Source: Salinibacterium sp. TMP30
GTDB taxonomy: Bacteria > Actinomycetota > Actinomycetes > Actinomycetales > Microbacteriaceae
Reading direction: 5' to 3'
Assembly (NCBI RefSeq): GCF_038397785.1
Contig: NZ_CP151642.1
Span: forward strand, 930,001 to 994,000
DNA: 64,000 bases
Of this stretch, positions 13,027 through 22,019 are shown one piece after another. The translations under genes were made by a program, and so were the position numbers. Position 1 is the stretch's first letter; each line of letters begins with the position of its first letter. Below the pieces are notes generated by a model. It saw only the letters and a program-made list of their open reading frames with translations. It had not been told where the DNA came from and searched no databases.

Positions 13027-14421
13027 ATGACGAGCAAGACCCCGGTGGGCGCACCTTCTGACGCCGAATCTGTCCCGACAAGCATCTTTGCGCCCCAATT
13101 GGTGTGGACCACGGTCGGTGCATTCGCGCTCATCTTTTTGGGCGCGTTTGAGACCCTCGCGGTGACAACAGTCATGCCGACGATCAGCCGCGATCTCGAT
13201 GGTCAGGCTCTGTACTCTGTTGCGTTCTCGAGCACTCTGGCGGCGAGCGTGATCGGGATGGTGCTGGCAGGTCGGTGGTCTGATCGAACGGGGCCGGCGT
13301 GGCCTCTGTTGGCGGCGATGGCTGTTTTCACCGTCGGTCTTCTTGTCGCGGGTCTCGCCGGCACGATGGGAATTTTCATTGGTGGACGTTTTTTGCAGGG
13401 ACTTGGTTCGGGCGCACTCATCGTTGCTCTCTATGTGGTGGTTGCGCGGCTATACCCGTCAGTACTTCACCCGAAAATCTTCGGGCTGTTCGCGTCGGCC
13501 TGGGTCTTGCCATCGCTGATAGGACCGCCAGTTGCCGGTGTCGTCGCTGAGCAGATCAGCTGGCACTGGGTGTTCTTCGGTGTCGTGATTTTGGTTGCCG
13601 GTGCTGCTGGCGCGATTCTTCCGGCGGTGCGTGTGCTGTTGAGTCAGTCCGTCTCGCAGGCAGAACGGACTTCGGGCCGCGCCGCGATCGTCTGGTCTCT
13701 CGTTGTGGCGCTGGCGGTCATGGGCATCAGTCTTGGTGGTGAGCGCGAGGGAGTTTTCGCTTGGCCGCTCGCTCTGGGAGCTTTCGTGATCGCAATTGTC
13801 GCGCTGCGACCTTTGCTCCCTGCCGGAGCGCTCGTTTTTCGCCGAGGTCTCCCTGCCGCGATTATGCTGCGTGGGCTCGTCGCCGCCGCTTTCTTCTCTA
13901 CCGAGGTTTATCTGCCGTATCTGCTTAATGAGCGCTATGGGCTTCCTGCGTGGCTTGCGGGCCTGATCCTGACCGTTGGCGCAGTGTCATGGGCAACAGG
14001 CTCAGCGCTTCAAGGTCGGCTCAGCGATCATGTTCCGCACGAGAAGGTCGTGGTCGTTGGTGCTCTGATGTTGACCTTTGGTATCACCACGCAGTTCGTC
14101 ACTGCCTACCTCTCGCTTTCGGTGTGGGTTGCGGCGGCGGGGTGGCTCGTCGCGGGTGCAGGAATGGGCATCGCCTTTCCGAGAATCTCGACGCTCGTAC
14201 TGGCTCACTCCACTGGTCGTGATCAGGGGTTCAATAGTGCAGCATTGTCGATTTCGGATGCAGCAGGTGGCGCCATTGCCATCGCATTCGGCGGTCTTTT
14301 TTTCACCGCGGTCGGCGGCTTAGCGAATGGCGCGGGGTTTGTCGCGGCTCTCGCGCTCGCGAGCGTCCTAGCTCTTGTGGCCGTTCCGATTGCGGCGAGG
14401 GTGCGAGTGAGGACCGGCTAG
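13027..14421 (+). CDS. MFS transporter
   Basis: 464-aa membrane protein with 12 or more hydrophobic segments. The family motif A is recognisable as LAGRWSDRTGPAWPLLAAM in the first loop, and GRFLQGLGSGALIVALYVVVAR is the motif typical of proton-driven drug exporters. Likely a drug/H+ antiporter; the substrate is unknown. No regulator is adjacent. Confidence 0.88.
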   Translation: MTSKTPVGAPSDAESVPTSIFAPQLVWTTVGAFALIFLGAFETLAVTTVMPTISRDLDGQALYSVAFSSTLAASVIGMVLAGRWSDRTGPAWPLLAAMAVFTVGLLVAGLAGTMGIFIGGRFLQGLGSGALIVALYVVVARLYPSVLHPKIFGLFASAWVLPSLIGPPVAGVVAEQISWHWVFFGVVILVAGAAGAILPAVRVLLSQSVSQAERTSGRAAIVWSLVVALAVMGISLGGEREGVFAWPLALGAFVIAIVALRPLLPAGALVFRRGLPAAIMLRGLVAAAFFSTEVYLPYLLNERYGLPAWLAGLILTVGAVSWATGSALQGRLSDHVPHEKVVVVGALMLTFGITTQFVTAYLSLSVWVAAAGWLVAGAGMGIAFPRISTLVLAHSTGRDQGFNSAALSISDAAGGAIAIAFGGLFFTAVGGLANGAGFVAALALASVLALVAVPIAARVRVRTG

Positions 14422-14489
14422 CGCGCCCCATTGTTAAGGAATGTGTCGGGCTGTTACGTCACACTCACGCGCCTGAGCTGGAATCCGAT

Positions 14490-14495
14490 TACCGT
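14490..14495 (+). promoter_or_regulatory. -10 element of OsmC gene (leaderless)
   Basis: TACCGT ends 6 nt before the ATG at 14502. Confidence 0.55.
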
Positions 14496-14501
14496 CGCCG
14501 C

Positions 14502-15053
14502 ATGACACTTCTCGCTAATGAAACCACGACCATTGATCTCGCCGCTGAGCGCGCTAACCGTTTGACCGCTGCAGGCCAAGTATGGAACTCGCGAATCGCC
14601 GCCACGCCCGAATCGGCGAAACTCACCTACAGGGTGACAGGCGAAGGCGAAGGCTCTGTCGGCACGGTTCTGAAGGCAGGCAAGCACGTATTTCGCATCG
14701 ACGAGCCTGAGGGCCTTGCGGGGGATGACGTGGCCGCAAGCCCCGTCGAGATTGCTCTTGGTGCACTGATCGCATGCCAGGTTGTGGTGTTTCGTCTCTA
14801 CGCTCAAGCCCTTGGCATTCGTGTTGACGACATCTCGGTTGTCGCTGAGGGCGACCTCGACGTGCGGGGTCTATTCGGAATCGATGAGAGCGTGCGCAAA
14901 GGGTTCAGCGCCATCCGCGTGAACACCACGATCACGGGCCCAGAAAGCCAGGAGCGCTACAATGAGCTGCGCGAAGCCGTCGATGCTCATTGCCCCGTCT
15001 TCGACCTGTTCGCGAACCCCACACCCATTACGGCTCAGGTCGTCACAGGCTAG
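14502..15053 (+). CDS. OsmC-family peroxide-reducing protein
   Basis: 183-aa soluble protein of the OsmC/Ohr fold. The two redox cysteines expected in the family are seen in GALIACQVVVF and in EAVDAHCPVFDLF. OsmC/Ohr proteins reduce organic peroxides; the exact substrate cannot be told. It stands alone under its own -10 element. Confidence 0.85.
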   Translation: MTLLANETTTIDLAAERANRLTAAGQVWNSRIAATPESAKLTYRVTGEGEGSVGTVLKAGKHVFRIDEPEGLAGDDVAASPVEIALGALIACQVVVFRLYAQALGIRVDDISVVAEGDLDVRGLFGIDESVRKGFSAIRVNTTITGPESQERYNELREAVDAHCPVFDLFANPTPITAQVVTG

Positions 15054-15087
15054 CTGCTCTCGTGTAGAGCGCACTCGTGAGCGGGGC

Positions 15088-15093
15088 TAATCT
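15088..15093 (+). promoter_or_regulatory. -10 element of DUF1905 gene
   Basis: TAATCT ends 7 nt before ATG 15101. Confidence 0.45.
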
Positions 15094-15100
15094 CAGGGCT

Positions 15101-15394
15101 ATGAAGCCGTCGTTTGAGTTCAGTTCAGCCCTGACTGTGTGGGACGCGAAACCGAATGTGTTTCTTCTGCCGGTGCCGCCGGATGTTGGTGCCAGTGTGC
15201 GGGATGTTCCGATACAGCCACGGGGTTTCGGCGCGGTCGCAGTTGTGGTGACTATTGGTGGCTCTACGTGGAGCACGTCGCTCTTTCCCAGCAGCAGTCA
15301 TGACGGCTTCTGGCTGCCCGTCAAGGCAGCGGTGCGTCTCGCAGAGAGCATTGAGCTAGATGATACAGTCACTGCGACAATACAGCTCGTCTGA
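15101..15394 (+). CDS. DUF1905 domain protein
   Basis: 97-aa small beta-rich protein. FGAVAVVVTIGGSTWSTSLFP and HDGFWLPVKAAVR are the typical DUF1905 core. Function unknown. I prefer ATG 15101 to the upstream GTG at 15077 because of the -10 element and because homology-like sequence begins there. Confidence 0.75.
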   Translation: MKPSFEFSSALTVWDAKPNVFLLPVPPDVGASVRDVPIQPRGFGAVAVVVTIGGSTWSTSLFPSSSHDGFWLPVKAAVRLAESIELDDTVTATIQLV

Positions 15395-15442
15395 GGCTGG
15401 CTGAAGGCTGCTGATGTCTGTTCTGGTCTCGGTAACGGCGGC

Positions 15443-15738
15443 CTATGCCGGCCAGACGCCAATAATGACCGCCATCACCACCAGTGTTACGAGCTCGTGA
15501 CTGATGTTTAGCACGGTGAGTCCGGTGGGGCGCCAGCGAGTACCCAGGCGGTGATGAAGCTCACCACGACGGTCACGAGAATCGGTCGCACCGCATCCGA
15601 CGTCTTTCCGCTGGGGGTGATCCCCGCAGCTTTCATCCAGTAGTTGCCGAACACTTGTGGTGTGTACCAGATGGTGCCGACGATCATGCTCGATAGGGTT
15701 GCGAGGACTACCGCGATGTAGTTGATTTCGGGAACCAT
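15443..15738 (-). pseudogene. DUF1761 membrane protein, internal deletion and frameshift
   Basis: The N-terminal 67 codons give a normal DUF1761 start (INYIAVVLATLSSMIVGTIWYTPQVFG through ITAWVLAG). The frame then ends early at TAA. In another frame the family's usual C-terminus follows (ISHELVTLVVMAVIIGVW, stop at 15443-15445). About 45-55 residues with two membrane helices appear to be missing at the junction near 15530, consistent with a deletion that shifted the frame. Confidence 0.7.
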
Positions 15739-15784
15739 GACATCCTCCAGTGACTGTGGGTGCCCGAATCCTACTCCCTAGTAA

Positions 15785-16534
15785 CTACCGTGTGATGCCC
15801 TCTTCGAAGTTCTGAATTGGGTCGTACCAGCCCTGTTCAAGCACGAAGCTCTGGAATTGCTTATCGAGACCGAGAATGACGGCAATGCCCACAACGATCA
15901 GCAATATTCCCACGATGCGCTTGAACGTGCCGTTCGGGTTAGCGAGCCACCCCAGCTTGCGTGCGAAGGCTTGGCCAAGAAAAGCGATAAGCAGCAGAGC
16001 AATCGCGAGACCCATGGCGTACACGACGATATAGAGCAAGCCATCAGCGAATGACACCGGCAAAACAGTGGCCAAAATCAGAGCATAGGTCGGAGAACAA
16101 CTGCTGAATGTTGGTCCGAGTGCAGCGCCGAGCATTACGTCGCCGCCGAGGCCGCCTCTCGAGTAGGAGCGGTTCATCACTGCGTTCGCACGATTCTGGA
16201 TGCCGGTTGCGAGCATTACGCGTTCCCAGAGCGACGGGAACAGGAGAGTGAGACCGAAGATGAGCAGGATCCCACCAGCAATGATCTGCCAGACCAGTTG
16301 TGGCACGCCAAGCAAAGCCGTGGTTGCTTTCAGAAGCAACGTGAAGACAATTACTGACCCAGCGAGGCTCAGAGCGATGACGACCGGGCGAAACCATTGG
16401 CGCTCAGCTACAGCGGCATCACTACTTGTGCGAGCGATCGATCCTCCGACAATGACCGGGAGCAGAGGAAGAACGCACGGGGCCGCAACGGTGAGTATTC
16501 CTGCCACGAACGACAGCAAGATCAGACTGAGCAT
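15785..16534 (-). CDS. CcdA/DsbD-like thiol-transporting membrane protein
   Basis: 249-aa polytopic protein of the cytochrome c biogenesis CcdA family, which carries reducing equivalents across the membrane. TVAAPCVLPLLPVIVGG contains the first conserved Cys-Pro, and FSSCSPTYALILATVLP the second. About six helices. It follows the thioredoxin-like gene by 6 bp, its likely partner on the outer face of the membrane. Confidence 0.9.
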   Translation of the reverse strand: MLSLILLSFVAGILTVAAPCVLPLLPVIVGGSIARTSSDAAVAERQWFRPVVIALSLAGSVIVFTLLLKATTALLGVPQLVWQIIAGGILLIFGLTLLFPSLWERVMLATGIQNRANAVMNRSYSRGGLGGDVMLGAALGPTFSSCSPTYALILATVLPVSFADGLLYIVVYAMGLAIALLLIAFLGQAFARKLGWLANPNGTFKRIVGILLIVVGIAVILGLDKQFQSFVLEQGWYDPIQNFEEGITR

Positions 16535-16540
16535 CGCGGC

Positions 16541-17032
16541 CTACAGAAGGGCGTTGAGAACAGTCTGGAGAGTGGGATCCGAGTAGGCAACAAAGTTGTC
16601 TTGAAGCTTCTTCCCGCTGGAATCAACCTCGACGAACGTTGTTTGCTGGGTCACTCCATACTCCGCGCGAAGATCCTGGTTGGAGTCATAGTCGACTTTC
16701 ACGATTGTCACGCCCGAGGGAACACCCTTGGCCTTGATGTCTTCGTCAATCGAGACGCACTGGGGGCACCAGGTGGCGTGGAAGAACAGGAACACGCGAC
16801 CATCGGCATCCGCAACCACGGAGTCACTGTAGTCAACGTAGTCGCCGGCTCTATCGTTTTCGACCGCTCCGACTTCTCCGCTAGAGCTGGTAGACCCTTC
16901 GGAGTTCGATAATCCGCCGTTCGACGTGGTCGAGTCAGCAGAGGTGTTTGGGTTCTGAGCTGCGAGGATCGAGACTGCAGCAACGACAATCACGGCGAGG
17001 GCTACAATGACCGCGAGGATTCGCTTGTTCAT
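16541..17032 (-). CDS. Membrane-anchored thioredoxin-like protein
   Basis: 163 aa. An N-terminal signal anchor (ILAVIVALAVIVVAAVSILAA) and a Ser/Thr-rich linker are followed by a thioredoxin fold with active site ATWCPQCVSID and a cis-proline replaced by TTF (QQTTFVEV). It probably takes electrons from the adjacent CcdA-like protein to reduce extracytoplasmic disulfides. Confidence 0.88.
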   Translation of the reverse strand: MNKRILAVIVALAVIVVAAVSILAAQNPNTSADSTTSNGGLSNSEGSTSSSGEVGAVENDRAGDYVDYSDSVVADADGRVFLFFHATWCPQCVSIDEDIKAKGVPSGVTIVKVDYDSNQDLRAEYGVTQQTTFVEVDSSGKKLQDNFVAYSDPTLQTVLNALL

Positions 17033-17058
17033 GCACTCTAGTAACGCACGCAGCCTCG

Positions 17059-17081
17059 AAAAACTTCCTCTGAGAGAGGAA
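17059..17081 (-). terminator. Rho-independent terminator
   Basis: On the minus strand TTCCTCT and AGAGGAA pair across a CTC loop and are followed by GTTTTT. It lies 10 bp after the stop of the 17091-17531 gene. Confidence 0.7.
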
Positions 17082-17090
17082 CTTCTCTGG

Positions 17091-17531
17091 TTATACCCAG
17101 ACTTCGGATTTATGCGAATACAGCTTGAGATCGCCGAAGGTTAGAGCACCCGTGAATCTGGCTCGCGTATAGGGGAGCAAAACCATGAGCGCCGCACCTG
17201 CTCGATGCTCGATACGCACCTCGATCGCGTCTGACTTTGTCGACGCGATTCTGGTATTCGATACAATGGCGCTGCACCTCGAAATGGCCGCCATCTGGCG
17301 CAACTGCGTGACCGTCTGATTGATCAAAGCCTGAGCGTCGAGATGCTTTTTGCGCAGCGCATCATCCGCTGTCATCTCTAACACTCGACCGCTCCCATCG
17401 GTCATGAGCGCGAAAGTCATGAACTCGCTGGCGTGGACAAGATTGGTTCTGGCCACACGAAGAGCGGAGTCGAGAATTCGATCGACGTCGGACTGTTCGT
17501 CGGCGTTCAGCGCGTCCCTCCACGATTGCAT
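17091..17531 (-). CDS. Conserved hypothetical protein (146 aa)
   Basis: Unrecognised soluble protein beginning MQSWRDALNADEQSDVDRILDSALR and containing FMTFALMTDGSGRVLEMTADD. I chose ATG 17531 over a much longer frame from 17771 because TACGGT ends 6 nt upstream and the extra N-terminus is compositionally unlike protein. Followed by a good terminator, so it is a single-gene unit. Confidence 0.65.
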   Translation of the reverse strand: MQSWRDALNADEQSDVDRILDSALRVARTNLVHASEFMTFALMTDGSGRVLEMTADDALRKKHLDAQALINQTVTQLRQMAAISRCSAIVSNTRIASTKSDAIEVRIEHRAGAALMVLLPYTRARFTGALTFGDLKLYSHKSEVWV

Positions 17532-17537
17532 ATCCAA

Positions 17538-17543
17538 ACCGTA
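17538..17543 (-). promoter_or_regulatory. -10 element of 146-aa hypothetical (leaderless)
   Basis: TACGGT on the minus strand, 6 nt before the ATG at 17531. Confidence 0.5.
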
Positions 17544-17740
17544 GCGACTCGACTGCCTTCTTGTCCCACGAAGCGCGCAAATCACCCGCGTTTTGGTGTC
17601 ACAGAGGCTGGGAGCGCTCTGAGGGCATTTCGGTGTTTTTCGACGGGTTTGAGAGCGCTGCGCTAACGTCGAACCATGCAAAAATCTCAGCCCAGTCGTG
17701 CACAGCGTGGCCATTCGTTTCTGAGTAGTGCGGGTACCGT

Positions 17741-19114
17741 GTGATGGCTGCGGATGCCCGTATTGAGACACTGATCATTCTTGGTGCCGGGGGAGACCTC
17801 ACCTCGCGCCTGTTATTGCCGGGGCTGGCATCATTCTTGGCGAGTGGGGAAGCGCAGAACCTGTCGCTGATTGGAGTCGACCGGCAGGAAATGGATGATG
17901 CGGCCTGGAAAAAACGTGTCGCAGCATCGTTCGCGAACCAGCAATCATCGGCCTCGAGCACGGTTGTTGAGGCTGCGCGCTATCTGAAGGCAGACGTCAC
18001 CGATGCTGCTCAATTGCTCAAGATTCTCGCCAACGCCTCGGGAAGAATTGCGCTCTACTTTGCGCTTCCACCAGCCATCACACAAAAGGTGTGCAGTGCG
18101 ATCGCGCATGAAGACCTGCCCGAGGGCATTGTCTTCGCGCTCGAAAAACCCTTCGGTAGTGACGAAGCCAGCGCTCGCAGCCTCAACCGGTTGCTTGAGA
18201 AAATCTTGCCCGAGAACCAAATCTTTAGAGTCGACCACTTCTTGGGCAAGTCGACGGTGCTCAACCTGTTGGGGCTTCGCTTTGCGAATCGGGTGTTCGA
18301 ACCGTTGCTCGGTTCACCCAACGTGGCAAAGGTCGAGCTCATCTTTGATGAACCGCTCGCGCTTGAAGGCCGAGCGGGCTACTACGACCGCGCAGGCGCC
18401 GTCGTCGACATGATTCAGAGCCACTTGTTGCTTGTGCTCGCGCTGACCGCCATGGAGCCGCCAGCGAGTGTGAGCTCTGAAGATCTTCGGGGTGCGATGG
18501 CCCAAGTGTTGAGAGCCACCAGGGTGCAAACTCAGGACGGTGCCAGTGCGCGTCGCGCACGTTATACAGCGGGCACCATCGGTGAACGTGAGTTGCCGGC
18601 ATATGTCGATGAACATGGAGTTGATGCCGAACTCGGTACGGAGACGCTTGCCGAAGTGACGTTTGAGATCGACAATTGGCGCTGGGCCGGCGTGCCCTTC
18701 GTGTTGAGGTCGGGAAAAGCGATGGGCGAGGCGCGTCAAGATATTGTGATCACTTTTGCCCCTGTGCCGCACTTGCCGCGGGGTCTCACAGGCACGGCAG
18801 ACCCCGCCAAGCTGACAATTTCGATCAAACCAGCCACGCTAGAGCTCGATCTCATCGTCAATGGGGCTGGCGACCCGTTCACCCTTGACCGCACAAAGCT
18901 CACAACGACTCTAGGAGACGCAGCCATGAGCGCCTATGGCGAAGTAATCGCTTCGCTCATCGATGGCGACCCAGTTCTGTCGGTGCGTGGTGACGTGGCC
19001 GAGCAGTGCTGGCGGATTGTCACCCCGGTGCTCGAAGCTTTCCGGGAGAACCGTGTACCGCTTGATGAGTATCCTGCCGGTTCCCAAGGGCCAACGAGTT
19101 GGGGCACAACGTGA
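17741..19114 (+). CDS. Glucose-6-phosphate dehydrogenase-like protein
   Basis: 457-aa enzyme of the G6PD family, first step of the oxidative pentose phosphate path. The catalytic motif RVDHFLGKSTVLNLLGLRFAN is clear, and the NADP-binding start ILGAGGDLTSRLLLPGL is a variant of the usual GATGDLAKRKLLPAL. The shorter length and the variant Rossmann motif suggest a divergent paralogue, not the main zwf; no opcA, pgl or tal gene is nearby. GTG 17741 and ATG 17744 are both possible starts. Confidence 0.85.
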   Translation: MMAADARIETLIILGAGGDLTSRLLLPGLASFLASGEAQNLSLIGVDRQEMDDAAWKKRVAASFANQQSSASSTVVEAARYLKADVTDAAQLLKILANASGRIALYFALPPAITQKVCSAIAHEDLPEGIVFALEKPFGSDEASARSLNRLLEKILPENQIFRVDHFLGKSTVLNLLGLRFANRVFEPLLGSPNVAKVELIFDEPLALEGRAGYYDRAGAVVDMIQSHLLLVLALTAMEPPASVSSEDLRGAMAQVLRATRVQTQDGASARRARYTAGTIGERELPAYVDEHGVDAELGTETLAEVTFEIDNWRWAGVPFVLRSGKAMGEARQDIVITFAPVPHLPRGLTGTADPAKLTISIKPATLELDLIVNGAGDPFTLDRTKLTTTLGDAAMSAYGEVIASLIDGDPVLSVRGDVAEQCWRIVTPVLEAFRENRVPLDEYPAGSQGPTSWGTT

Positions 19115-19605
19115 CCGAGCATCGTAGACGCGGGATTAGCGCATCCGCCGACGCTGTGACGCGGAGCAACCCGAAGCAGGCCTACGAGATTTCTGGCCCG
19201 CTAGATCCGACGCGGTTCTATCCCCGCTTCGGCCCTCTTCCCGCCGTTATTGAGGTGCGTAAGCAGTCTGGCGAGTGGAACACCGTTGGCCGCACCCGCA
19301 CGCTGATGCTTTCCGATGGCGGTCATGTTATCGAGACAATCACCAATACGGATCCACCTGCGTTGTTTGCCTACGAGTTGAGCGAGTTTCAGAAACTGTT
19401 CGGAACCCTCGTATCCGGTGCTCGTGCCGAATGGCGCTTCGAGCCCCTCCAGACCGGCTCCATTGTTCGATGGAGCTATACTTTTTTTGCGCGCCCAGCT
19501 CGCGGGTGGATCGTCTGGTTGATAGTGAGGCTCTGGTGGGCGCGCTACATGCGACAGGTATTGCCTCCGATCGCTCGAGAGATCGATCACCTCGCCTCGC
19601 AGTAA
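19111..19605 (+). CDS. SRPBCC-fold protein
   Basis: 164-aa START/Bet v1-like protein. FYPRFGPLPAVIEVR, the GG(H)VIETIT strand pattern and a C-terminal helix with LPPIAREIDHLA suggest a hydrophobic-ligand cavity. The GTG start overlaps the stop of the G6PD-like gene (GTGA), so translation is probably coupled. Ligand and function unknown. Confidence 0.7.
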   Translation: MTEHRRRGISASADAVTRSNPKQAYEISGPLDPTRFYPRFGPLPAVIEVRKQSGEWNTVGRTRTLMLSDGGHVIETITNTDPPALFAYELSEFQKLFGTLVSGARAEWRFEPLQTGSIVRWSYTFFARPARGWIVWLIVRLWWARYMRQVLPPIAREIDHLASQ

Positions 19606-19744
19606 AGAACTCGCAGACGCGAACGCGCAGACACGAACACGCAGCTCGTGCGGTTGGCGAATCGCATTGACTCTTGGCGTCGTTCACACGCCACACGCAC
19701 CCTTCTCACAACTTGCACAAAGATGCGCTTGTAACAATGAATCT

Positions 19745-20191
19745 ATGTTCCGATCGAGATTCGTAGTAGCGGTATGCGCCGCGCTCTACTTCGCCGCACT
19801 GGTGAGTCTCGCTTTCGTGATCGCTCCGGGCAGCAACGGCCGATTTTGGTTCTGGACCACACTCGCGTTTGTCCCCGTCGGAGCGTTTCTGGTGTGCATG
19901 TTCGGCAGAGAGCGGTGGTGGGCGGCTCTCGCCTTCAGCGTAGTCGCCGCGACGTGGTTAGAAGCCGCTCAGACTGTCTGGATGCCCGCTGGCTACGCGG
20001 ATGCTATCGATATTCTCTTGGCGACCATAGGTTCGGCTGTGGGCGTGGCCTCCGCCATTGGTATCTCCTCGTGGCGCAACCATTCGCGTCAATCGCGAAA
20101 CGCACGAAGCGCACGAAACGGAGGCAAACTTGCGTCGAACCGACGCGCCTCCGCCAGCAACTCCGCGGCACCGCTTAACCTCGATCGGTGA
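19745..20191 (+). CDS. VanZ-like membrane protein
   Basis: 148-aa protein with four hydrophobic helices. The VanZ pattern ATWLEAAQTVWMPAGYADAIDILLATIGSAVG is present near the C-terminus. I chose ATG 19745; AACAAT lies 6 nt upstream. The GTGA overlap with the next gene implies an operon with DUF3097. Role unknown; VanZ homologues occur in envelope resistance. Confidence 0.75.
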   Translation: MFRSRFVVAVCAALYFAALVSLAFVIAPGSNGRFWFWTTLAFVPVGAFLVCMFGRERWWAALAFSVVAATWLEAAQTVWMPAGYADAIDILLATIGSAVGVASAIGISSWRNHSRQSRNARSARNGGKLASNRRASASNSAAPLNLDR

Positions 20192-21033
20192 CTGACGACC
20201 GCTATTCGAACGATGTGCTCGCTGACTTTAGACGCGAGCGTGCCCCCAAAGTCCTCCCGAAGGTGTCGATTGACCCCGGGATGGTAGTTGAGGTCATCGC
20301 GGATGGATTTGTCGGAGCGCTCGTGCGCCACGCAAACGGCGTCATTGAACTCGAAGACCGCCACGGTCGCGTGCGGGCGTTCCCGCTTGGTAGTGGCTAC
20401 CTCATTGACGGAGTCTCGGTGGAGCTCACCAAGCCCGAGGCAGGTGCCGCGGTCGCTCGCACAACCGCCTCTGGGTCGGTTGCCGCCCCTCAGCAGCGAG
20501 CCCGCACGGCGCTAGCGAGTCGCATCTATGTCGAGGGACGTCACGATGCTGAGCTGGTCGAACGTGTCTGGGGAGATGACCTCCGCGCTGAGGGCGTCGT
20601 TGTCGAGTTTTTGGGTGGCATCGACGACCTTGAAGCAATCGTCGCAGATTTCGCCCCCACCTCCGAACGCAGGCTGGGGATACTCGTCGATCACCTCGTC
20701 GCTGGCTCTAAGGAAAGTCGAATCGCCGATGCCGTTAGCCGAGGAAAGTATGGCAAGCATGCTCTCGTGGTTGGGCATCCATTTGTGGATGTGTGGCAAG
20801 CGGTGAAGCCGCAAAGTCTCGGAATCGCGGTCTGGCCCACCATCCCTCGCGGCACCGAGTGGAAGCACGGAATCTGCGAAGCCTTCGGCTGGCCACACGA
20901 TGATCAAGCTGACATCGCCCGCGCGTGGCAGTTCATCCTTTCGAAGGTCACGAGCTTCGCCGACCTTGAGCCGGCACTCTTGGGCCGCGTGGAGCACCTG
21001 ATCGACTTTGTGACGGTCGATCAGGAAGGCTAG
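20188..21033 (+). CDS. DUF3097 family protein
   Basis: 281-aa conserved actinobacterial protein. The N-terminal third has a small beta-barrel look (VVEVIADGFVGALVRHANGVIELEDRHG). The C-terminal part begins with SRIYVEGRHDAELVERVWGDDL and later has LGILVDHLV, a spacing reminiscent of a TOPRIM fold (E, then D-x-D replaced by D-H). Biochemical role unknown. Confidence 0.8.
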   Translation: MTDDRYSNDVLADFRRERAPKVLPKVSIDPGMVVEVIADGFVGALVRHANGVIELEDRHGRVRAFPLGSGYLIDGVSVELTKPEAGAAVARTTASGSVAAPQQRARTALASRIYVEGRHDAELVERVWGDDLRAEGVVVEFLGGIDDLEAIVADFAPTSERRLGILVDHLVAGSKESRIADAVSRGKYGKHALVVGHPFVDVWQAVKPQSLGIAVWPTIPRGTEWKHGICEAFGWPHDDQADIARAWQFILSKVTSFADLEPALLGRVEHLIDFVTVDQEG

Positions 21034-21061
21034 TGAGCGCCCCTCGTGCTCACGTGCCGCG

Positions 21062-21988
21062 CTAGTCGAGTTGCGGCACTACCTCACGCGCCAAGAAGTC
21101 GAGCTGGTCGAGGTCGTGGAAGTCCATGAGTTGGAAGTACAGGCGTGTGAAGCCGAGTGCTTGTAGTTCAGAAACCTTGTCGACAACTTCGCTGGCCGTG
21201 CCAGCAAAACCACCAGCACGCAGGTCGCCGGGAGTGCTATTTGCGGCGCTGGCCCGTGCGTCGATTTGGGCCTCGGTGGCGCCGACGGCGGTGGTGCCGG
21301 CAATGGAGAGCACGAGGGAATCGGGGTCGCGGTCGTAGTGTTCGCATGCTGCACGCACCCGGTCGATGCGTTGCTTGAGGGGCGCGATTGTGGCGAATCC
21401 GGCATTGTATTCGCTCGCGAACTTGGCCGTCAGTGCCGGCGTGCGGCTAGGACCACTGCCGCCGATGATGATCGGAAGCGGGTTCTGCGCAGGCTTAGGT
21501 AGCGCCGGAGACTTGCTCAATTGGTAGTGCGTTCCCTCATACGAGAACGTCTTTCCGGGGTCGGTACCCCAGATGCCGGTGATGATGTCAAGCTGCTCTT
21601 CGAGCATCCCGAATCGCTTAGCAGGAAAAGGAATGCCGTACGCGGTATGTTCGAGTTCGAACCATCCGGTGCCGAGCCCGAGCTCAATGCGTCCACCCGA
21701 CATTTCGTCGACCTGAGCCACCTGAATCGCCAAGATACCCGGATGCCGGAAAGTTGCCGAGGAGACGAGAGTCCCGAGCCGAATAGTGGATGTTTCGCGC
21801 GCAAGCCCCGCCAAGGTCGTCCACGAGTCTGTCGGCCCAGGCAGGCCCCCGGTGCGGTCATCCATCGTCAGATAGTGGTCTGAGCGAAAGTATCCGTTGA
21901 AGCCGAGCTTCTCTGCAGCTTGCGCGAGAATGAGCTGGTCAGAGTAGCTCGCACCGTTTTGAGGTTCGGTGAAAATGCGGAAGTCCAT
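21062..21988 (-). CDS. LLM-class F420-dependent oxidoreductase
   Basis: 308-aa luciferase-like TIM-barrel protein. Evidence is GYFRSDHYLTM, the mid-protein LGLGTGWFELEHTAYGIPFP and PIIIGGSGPSRTPALTAKFA. Actinobacterial members of this type use F420 to reduce or oxidise small molecules; the substrate is unknown. It is convergent with DUF3097 and divergent from the riboswitch. Confidence 0.88.
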   Translation of the reverse strand: MDFRIFTEPQNGASYSDQLILAQAAEKLGFNGYFRSDHYLTMDDRTGGLPGPTDSWTTLAGLARETSTIRLGTLVSSATFRHPGILAIQVAQVDEMSGGRIELGLGTGWFELEHTAYGIPFPAKRFGMLEEQLDIITGIWGTDPGKTFSYEGTHYQLSKSPALPKPAQNPLPIIIGGSGPSRTPALTAKFASEYNAGFATIAPLKQRIDRVRAACEHYDRDPDSLVLSIAGTTAVGATEAQIDARASAANSTPGDLRAGGFAGTASEVVDKVSELQALGFTRLYFQLMDFHDLDQLDFLAREVVPQLD

Positions 21989-21994
21989 GATGTG

Positions 21995-22000
21995 AGCCTA
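21995..22000 (-). promoter_or_regulatory. -10 element of LLM oxidoreductase (leaderless)
   Basis: TAGGCT on the minus strand, 6 nt before the start codon. Confidence 0.55.
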
Positions 22001-22019
22001 TTGATGATTAGACTGGGTA

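Noticed and set aside
12250-13098. 282-aa minus-strand frame across gatB end, 110-aa gene and MFS start
   Set aside because: Crosses three plus-strand genes and its own spacer with no domain.
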